Assembly (NCBI GenBank): GCA_016295545.1
Contig: JAEDLA010000030.1
Location: forward strand, 1-10,130
DNA: 10,130 bases
Origin: Oscillospiraceae bacterium
GTDB lineage: Bacteria > Bacillota > Clostridia > Oscillospirales > Ruminococcaceae
Reading direction: 5' to 3'
Part shown: positions 6,253 through 10,130 of the stretch, one piece after another
Layout: every line of letters starts with the position of its first letter
Numbering within the stretch: position 1 is the first letter of the stretch
The notes under the pieces: model-generated
What the model was told of the DNA's origin: nothing
Seen by the model: only the letters and a program-made list of their open reading frames with translations
The model's database searches: none
Program-made: the position numbers and the translations under genes

Positions 6253-8073
6253 CTATATATCCTGAATGACTTTCCAAAGCTCCGAAGCAGTTTCAAGGTT
6301 AACTCCGGCAGCCTTTGCAAGCTCCTCAGGAGAAGCTTTTTTCAGGTTATCCTTAGTCTTGAAGGCAAGCATTATCTGAGCTGCCTTTTTATCGCCGATT
6401 CCCTTAACATTGGTAAGCTCCGACTTATAGGTCTTTTTCCTGTGTCTGGAGTGCATATAGCTGACGGAGAAGCGGTGAACCTCGTCCTGAATCCTCGTCA
6501 CAAGCATAAATGCCGACTGAAGATTATTTATCTGCAGCTCCTTACCTCCGGCAGCAATGGCTCTTGTGCGGTGCTTGCTGTCCTTGACCATGCCGAAAAC
6601 AGGTATGTTCAGACCAAGCTCCTGAACCACCGGCATAACAGCTCCTACGTGTCCTTTTCCGCCGTCAAGGAGAATAAGGTCAGGAGTACGGCGGAAAAAC
6701 TCGTCCTCGTCAGTACCTATACGGAGAAGCCGGCGGCGCAGGACCTCCTGCATACTGCCGTAGTCGTTCTGAAAAGCCTGTTCCTTTATGCTGAACCGCT
6801 TGTATGCCTTTTTCAGCGGTCTGCCGTCCTCAAAAACAATCATTCCGGCAACCATTGACTCTGAGGAAAGGTTGGATATGTCGTAGGCTTCGATATACTT
6901 CGGAGGCTTTTCAAGTCCGAGAAGCTGTCCAAGCTCTTCAAGGGCGATAACTTCCTTTCCGGTGCGGTTATTTTTTATTGCGGCGTACTCAGCACTGTTA
7001 TTTTTTGCAAGCCGGAGCAGTTCATAAAGTCTGCCTTTCTGCGGCTGATGTATCTTTACATTTCGTCCGGACTGACGATGCAGAAGTTCCTCAATGAGAG
7101 CTGAATCATCGGGAATATGGTCTGCAACAACAATTTTTGGTATATCGTCTCTGCCGTGATAGAACTGAACCATAAAAAGGCTGAGAATGTCTTCGGAATT
7201 TTCAGGCTTCTCAAACTCGAAAACAGCCTTGTCGTAAAGCCTGTTTTCACGGTACATAAGGACGGAAATATAAATTCCCCCGTAAAATTCAGCAGTGCCG
7301 ATAACATCTGCGGAGCTTACTCCGCTGTTGATTATTTTCTGTTTTTCAGCGGCTTTCTTCACAGCGGATATCCTGTCACGGAGCATAGCCGCCTTTTCAA
7401 ATTCAAGGTTTTCAGCCGCTTCATTCATTTCCTGTTCCATGCGTTCAATGGAGTCGGCGCTGCCTTTTTTTATATACTCCACCGCCTGATCGACGGTCTG
7501 ACGGTAGTTTGCGGCACTGATTTTTCCTCTGCAAAGTCCCATGCAAAGCTTGATGTGGTAATTCAGGCAGGGACGGCTCTTTCCGAAATCCTGAGGAAAT
7601 TTTCTGCTGCAAACAGGCAGCATGAAAACTCTGTTTGCCTCGCTGACCGCTTCTTTTGTGATGAATCCGCTGGTGTATGGACCTAAATATTTTCCCGGCT
7701 TCTGAGTATTTTTTTCAGTTGTAAGGCGTGGGTACTCCTCATCGGAAATTCTAATATAATGGTAGCCCTTGTCATCTTTCAGCAGAATATTATACTTCGG
7801 CTTGTGTTGTTTTATAAGGCTGCATTCAAGGAGCAGAGCTTCAAATTCACTGTCAGTAACAATAAAGTCATAGTCAAAAACATTTGATACCATTGCGGCA
7901 ACCTTCGGGGTATGGTCGGGATTCTCCCTGAAATAGCTTGTAACACGGTTTTTCAGGTTTTTTGCCTTGCCGATGTATATAATAGCGCCCTCTTTGTTTT
8001 TCATGAGATAAACTCCCGGAGAAAGGGTAAGCTTCTGTGTTTTTTCCCTGAGATACGGCAGCCGTTGATTCAT
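6253..8073 (-). CDS. uvrC: UvrABC excinuclease subunit C
   Basis: UvrC makes both incisions around a DNA lesion after UvrAB has located it (nucleotide excision repair, cytoplasm). The 606-residue product is full length. The GIY-YIG nuclease domain lies at about 16-95 (GVY 20-22, YIG 33-35). Four Cys at 155, 169, 177 and 181 match the conserved metal/iron-sulfur cluster positions. The UvrB-interacting UVR motif lies at about 208-240 (NLEFEKAAMLRDRI). The RNase H-like endonuclease carries Asp398 (YDISN), Asp470 (LLDGGKGH) and His533 (DEVHRF). A C-terminal helix-hairpin-helix pair begins near 551 (NVKGIGDKKA). ATG 8073 has AGAGGTG (8079-8085) 5 bases upstream and its own promoter. No sign of damage is seen. 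Confidence 0.97.
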   Translation of the reverse strand: MNQRLPYLREKTQKLTLSPGVYLMKNKEGAIIYIGKAKNLKNRVTSYFRENPDHTPKVAAMVSNVFDYDFIVTDSEFEALLLECSLIKQHKPKYNILLKDDKGYHYIRISDEEYPRLTTEKNTQKPGKYLGPYTSGFITKEAVSEANRVFMLPVCSRKFPQDFGKSRPCLNYHIKLCMGLCRGKISAANYRQTVDQAVEYIKKGSADSIERMEQEMNEAAENLEFEKAAMLRDRISAVKKAAEKQKIINSGVSSADVIGTAEFYGGIYISVLMYRENRLYDKAVFEFEKPENSEDILSLFMVQFYHGRDDIPKIVVADHIPDDSALIEELLHRQSGRNVKIHQPQKGRLYELLRLAKNNSAEYAAIKNNRTGKEVIALEELGQLLGLEKPPKYIEAYDISNLSSESMVAGMIVFEDGRPLKKAYKRFSIKEQAFQNDYGSMQEVLRRRLLRIGTDEDEFFRRTPDLILLDGGKGHVGAVMPVVQELGLNIPVFGMVKDSKHRTRAIAAGGKELQINNLQSAFMLVTRIQDEVHRFSVSYMHSRHRKKTYKSELTNVKGIGDKKAAQIMLAFKTKDNLKKASPEELAKAAGVNLETASELWKVIQDI

Positions 8074-8097
8074 AAGATCACCTCTCTGTGTATTTAT

Positions 8098-8126
8098 ATT
8101 ATAGCATATCAGTACACCGTATGCAA
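8098..8126 (-). promoter_or_regulatory. Promoter of uvrC
   Basis: On the minus strand TTGCAT (complement of 8121-8126) and TATAAT (complement of 8098-8103) are separated by 17 bases. TGC directly before the -10 box gives an extended -10 element (TGnTATAAT). The start would be near 8091, leaving a leader of under 20 bases carrying the ribosome binding site. No LexA/DinR-type operator is evident. Confidence 0.75.
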
Positions 8127-8199
8127 TATCTGGATTATTTTTACTTTTAAAGCATTATTTAGGGGATATCTTCCTGTTTCCTGCCAGAGAATAGTGTGT

Positions 8200-8380
8200 C
8201 TTTGCAACTCTCCTCATCCTGATATACCCCATTACGGGGTATATCAGGATGAGACGTGGGATTCCAAAGGGACTTTGTCCCTTTGGCAGGGGGGCAGGGT
8301 GACTCCCTACAGTGTAGGGAGATGTCACGAAGTGACAGAGGGTACGGGCGACTGTTGGGAGACGGCGTCCCCCTGAATAA
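8200..8380. repeat. Composite palindromic repeat, long copy (five hairpins)
   Basis: This is the inverted-orientation relative of the repeat at 1165-1282. In plus-strand order: a perfect 18-bp stem with loop ATTAC (8213-8253, starting CTCATCCTGATATACCCC); CCAAAGGGAC/GTCCCTTTGG with loop TTT (8264-8286); CTCCCTAC/GTAGGGAG (8303-8310, 8314-8321); TGTCAC-GAA-GTGACA (8323-8337); and GGGAGAC/GTCCCCC (8357-8373). The third and fourth hairpins and flanking bases, about 70 bp, are absent from the short copy. With the uvrC promoter and the terminator at 8391-8423, it accounts for the 362-base stretch without genes between uvrC and the TPR gene. Confidence 0.82.
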
Positions 8381-8390
8381 TGCTGTGAAA

Positions 8391-8423
8391 GCAAAAATCC
8401 GCAGCAGATGTATACTGCTGCGG
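8391..8423 (-). terminator. Intrinsic terminator of the TPR-protein operon
   Basis: CCGCAGCAG (8399-8407) and CTGCTGCGG (8415-8423) form a perfect 9-bp stem with a 7-base loop. On the minus strand the stem is followed by ATTTTTGC. It lies 12 bases after the stop of the TPR-like gene and separates that operon from the palindromic repeat and the uvrC promoter. Confidence 0.9.
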
Positions 8424-8435
8424 AGAGTTTGTAAA

Positions 8436-9530
8436 TCAGTTTTCCGGATTATTGTTGACTGTTCTTGTGATATTTGGCTTGCCTTTTTCTAATGGAGTAC
8501 CGTCAGGACGAGTCAATTCAGCGGAGGGTTCATATTTGAGGATAATGTCCTTTATCTGCTCGTCGCGGGTGAGATTATAGAGAATTTTCAGAGATTTCAG
8601 AGCGTTGTCTATATCGTTTTTCATCATATAGTCGCTTGAAAGCTGAGCAGCAACGCTGATAACGTCCTTGTCGGGACCGAACTCCAGACCATATTTTTCA
8701 AATACTTTTTTTATCTGTTCAAAAGTTGGCTGAACGATAGGAGTGCCTTTAAGCTGAGCAACACCTCTCATCTCGTATGGGATAGCCGGATTGGGAGCAA
8801 GCATAACGCTGGCAGTATAAAAAGCAACAGCATCATCAAGCTCACGGATATCAGTACACATATATCCCATATTAGCGTAGCAGCGAGCGAGAGCAACAGG
8901 TGATGAAGCAACTCTGATAGTTTCCTTAGTCAGTTCAATGAGCTTGTTCTTATTCTTGATAAGCTTATAGACCTCCGCAAGCTCAAATTTCGGACCAACG
9001 TCAACAGGATTGTACTCCGCAGCCTTTTCAAGAATCGGTATAGCGTCCAGCGGAGAGCCTGTTTCTATCATTATATAGCCATAGGTGGTAATATATGCGG
9101 CAAAGTCAAATGGGGCACGGGTGAGAGTTTTTTCCGGCTTGAAAAGATACTGATAAAGATTATCCTCAAAGGGATTCCTCAGGGAGACAAACTTAGCCTT
9201 TTCGCCCTCTCTGAATTCCTCAGTGATTTTGTAATAGAGCTTTTCCGCAAGAGGCTTGGCTTCAACAGCTTTTTTCTCATTTATCAGCTTAACAATCCTG
9301 TTATAGAACTCATCAAGGCGTATACCATCGATATGAGTGAGCCGCTTTATCTCCTCACGCTGTTCTTCGGGCATGATTTCAGAAATCAGGTCACTGACAG
9401 CCTTAAGACCGTCAGCATTACCCTCCTTAGCGAACTTTTCGCCCTCTTTTCTGAGCATAGCTGAATTTTCCTCATAGGAGGAGTCGGTAAGCTTGCTTCT
9501 GAGCTCATTAAGAATATCGTTATATGCCAT
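8436..9530 (-). CDS. Tetratricopeptide-repeat-like cytoplasmic protein, function unknown
   Basis: The 364-residue product has no signal peptide or membrane helix. It is mostly helical and charged. The middle and C-terminal parts contain TPR-like helix pairs, for example GYIMIETGSPLDAIPILEKA, then CYANMGYMCTDIRELDDAVA, then DYMMKNDIDNALKSLKIL. These suggest a protein-protein interaction scaffold. The N-terminal 140 residues are helical with no recognised domain. ATG 9530 follows GAGGA by 9 bases, and that site lies within the 20-base gap after the upstream proline-rich gene, so the two are co-transcribed and may be partners. A strong terminator follows. I do not recognise a named family beyond TPR-like. 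Confidence 0.7.
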   Translation of the reverse strand: MAYNDILNELRSKLTDSSYEENSAMLRKEGEKFAKEGNADGLKAVSDLISEIMPEEQREEIKRLTHIDGIRLDEFYNRIVKLINEKKAVEAKPLAEKLYYKITEEFREGEKAKFVSLRNPFEDNLYQYLFKPEKTLTRAPFDFAAYITTYGYIMIETGSPLDAIPILEKAAEYNPVDVGPKFELAEVYKLIKNKNKLIELTKETIRVASSPVALARCYANMGYMCTDIRELDDAVAFYTASVMLAPNPAIPYEMRGVAQLKGTPIVQPTFEQIKKVFEKYGLEFGPDKDVISVAAQLSSDYMMKNDIDNALKSLKILYNLTRDEQIKDIILKYEPSAELTRPDGTPLEKGKPNITRTVNNNPEN

Positions 9531-9550
9531 AAAAATTAATCCTCACTTTA

Positions 9551-10130
9551 TCAGAAACCTCTCTTGGAAAGGCTCTTTTTAAATTTCTGGTCTATTTTTT
9601 CCTGCTTTTTCAGTGCTTTAAGCTCTGCCTTTGTAAGAGGCTTTGAGGGTTCGGACTGCTGCTTTTTAGGAGCAGAACCGCTTCTTGAATTTGATCTTGC
9701 AGGAGCTGTGTATTCCTCAAATACAGGAACAGCCTTGTTTTCTTCCTTTTTCTTTCTGCTTGCAGGGCTGTCGCTCATAGTGGAGAGAACGTCCTCAATG
9801 GAATCAAGCATAGGCATCTGAACACCCTGTCTGTCGAAGATAGTCTGCTGGCTCTTTTCTCTTGAGCTTGCGATAGCATTAACAAAGGACTTTGGCAATG
9901 GCTTCGGTCTGCTGTCAGCAATTTTTGAGATATTTACCTGCTGCGCCATATTAGGCTGAACAGCATTCATAGCCGGAGCAACATTAGGCTGGGGAGTATT
10001 CATAGCCGGAGCAACGTTAGGCTGAGGAGCACTCATCGCCGGAGCAATGTTAGGCTGAGGAGCACTCATAGCCGGAGCAACATTAGGCTGAGAAGCGCTC
10101 ATAGCCGGAGCAGCGTTAGGCTGAGGAGCA
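9551..10130 (-). CDS. Proline-rich repeat protein, 5' end beyond window (partial)
   Basis: The frame stays open to the window edge, so the true start is not visible; the Met at 10102 lies inside the repeat tract and is not a likely start. The visible N-terminal part is an 11-residue tandem repeat (consensus MSAPQPNVAPA). It is followed by a basic, low-complexity C-terminal region with a short conserved-looking stretch (KPLPKSFVNAIASSREK) and a segment rich in Lys, Ser and Glu ending KKSLSKRGF. No enzyme motif or membrane helix is visible. It is probably a disordered linker or scaffold protein. It is the first visible gene of the operon with the TPR-like protein, 20 bases upstream of it. No function is assigned. 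Confidence 0.7.
   Translation of the reverse strand, partial: APQPNAAPAMSASQPNVAPAMSAPQPNIAPAMSAPQPNVAPAMNTPQPNVAPAMNAVQPNMAQQVNISKIADSRPKPLPKSFVNAIASSREKSQQTIFDRQGVQMPMLDSIEDVLSTMSDSPASRKKKEENKAVPVFEEYTAPARSNSRSGSAPKKQQSEPSKPLTKAELKALKKQEKIDQKFKKSLSKRGF
9938..10130. repeat. 33-bp tandem repeat coding for 11-residue Pro-rich units
   Basis: Five full 33-bp units and one partial unit run to the window edge. In the encoded protein they read MSASQPNVAPA, MSAPQPNIAPA, MSAPQPNVAPA, MNTPQPNVAPA and MNAVQPNMAQQ. The units toward the C-terminal end diverge most, and the tract continues beyond the window. Period divisible by three means that copy-number changes would keep the frame. Confidence 0.9.

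Noticed and set aside
7117..7686. Plus-strand open frame of 189 codons opposite uvrC
   Set aside because: It is a shadow of the uvrC frame, which carries all expected motifs; no start signal is visible.
8155..8492. Short open frames on both strands across the palindromic repeat
   Set aside because: They arise from the hairpin repeat itself, lack ribosome binding sites and show no protein-like pattern.
9938..10130. CRISPR-like periodic repeat
   Set aside because: The 33-bp units are contiguous with no unique spacers and lie in frame inside a coding region.

Overview
The window looks like the chromosome of an anaerobic Firmicute of the Ruminococcus/Oscillospiraceae type. This rests on moderate GC content, consensus sigma-A promoters, strong AGGAGG-type ribosome binding sites, the yajC/TIGR04086 pair, a PhoB-type regulator next to a kinase and an HtrA protease, and a Spo0A-type gene. 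The species cannot be named from the sequence. The core genes are ordinary; the unusual content lies between them and in one broken gene.

Layout. The left edge holds the end of an inverted-repeat element (1-51). It is followed by a strong promoter, yajC, and a small TIGR04086-type membrane protein gene whose ribosome binding site lies inside the yajC terminator hairpin. From about 1165 to 1282 lies a composite palindromic repeat between convergent genes. The remaining genes are on the minus strand. In transcription order they are: a proline-rich repeat protein (partial, running off the right edge) and a TPR-like protein; then uvrC and a broken Spo0A-like gene; then a response regulator, sensor kinase and membrane-anchored HtrA protease. 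A second, longer copy of the composite palindromic repeat lies at about 8200-8380, in the opposite orientation, between the TPR gene terminator and the uvrC promoter.

How the genes relate. The response regulator, histidine kinase and HtrA probably form an envelope-stress operon from the promoter at 5282-5310. A 282-base gap between regulator and kinase contains a foldable inverted repeat. YajC belongs to the Sec translocon accessory machinery. UvrC is the excision nuclease of nucleotide excision repair, and the Spo0A-like gene follows it 14 bases downstream.

Main discovery. A 158-bp MITE-like element (5710-5867) with imperfect 51-bp terminal inverted repeats has inserted into a Spo0A-type gene, exactly between receiver and DNA-binding domains. 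It is flanked by TTA on both sides. Removing the element and one TTA rejoins the halves in frame as a 243-residue protein of roughly normal Spo0A length. The receiver half had already lost its phospho-acceptor Asp (Ser instead) and conserved Lys (Met instead), so the protein was probably not a classical phosphorelay output even before insertion. One arm of a second, near-identical copy of the element opens the window, also followed by TTA.
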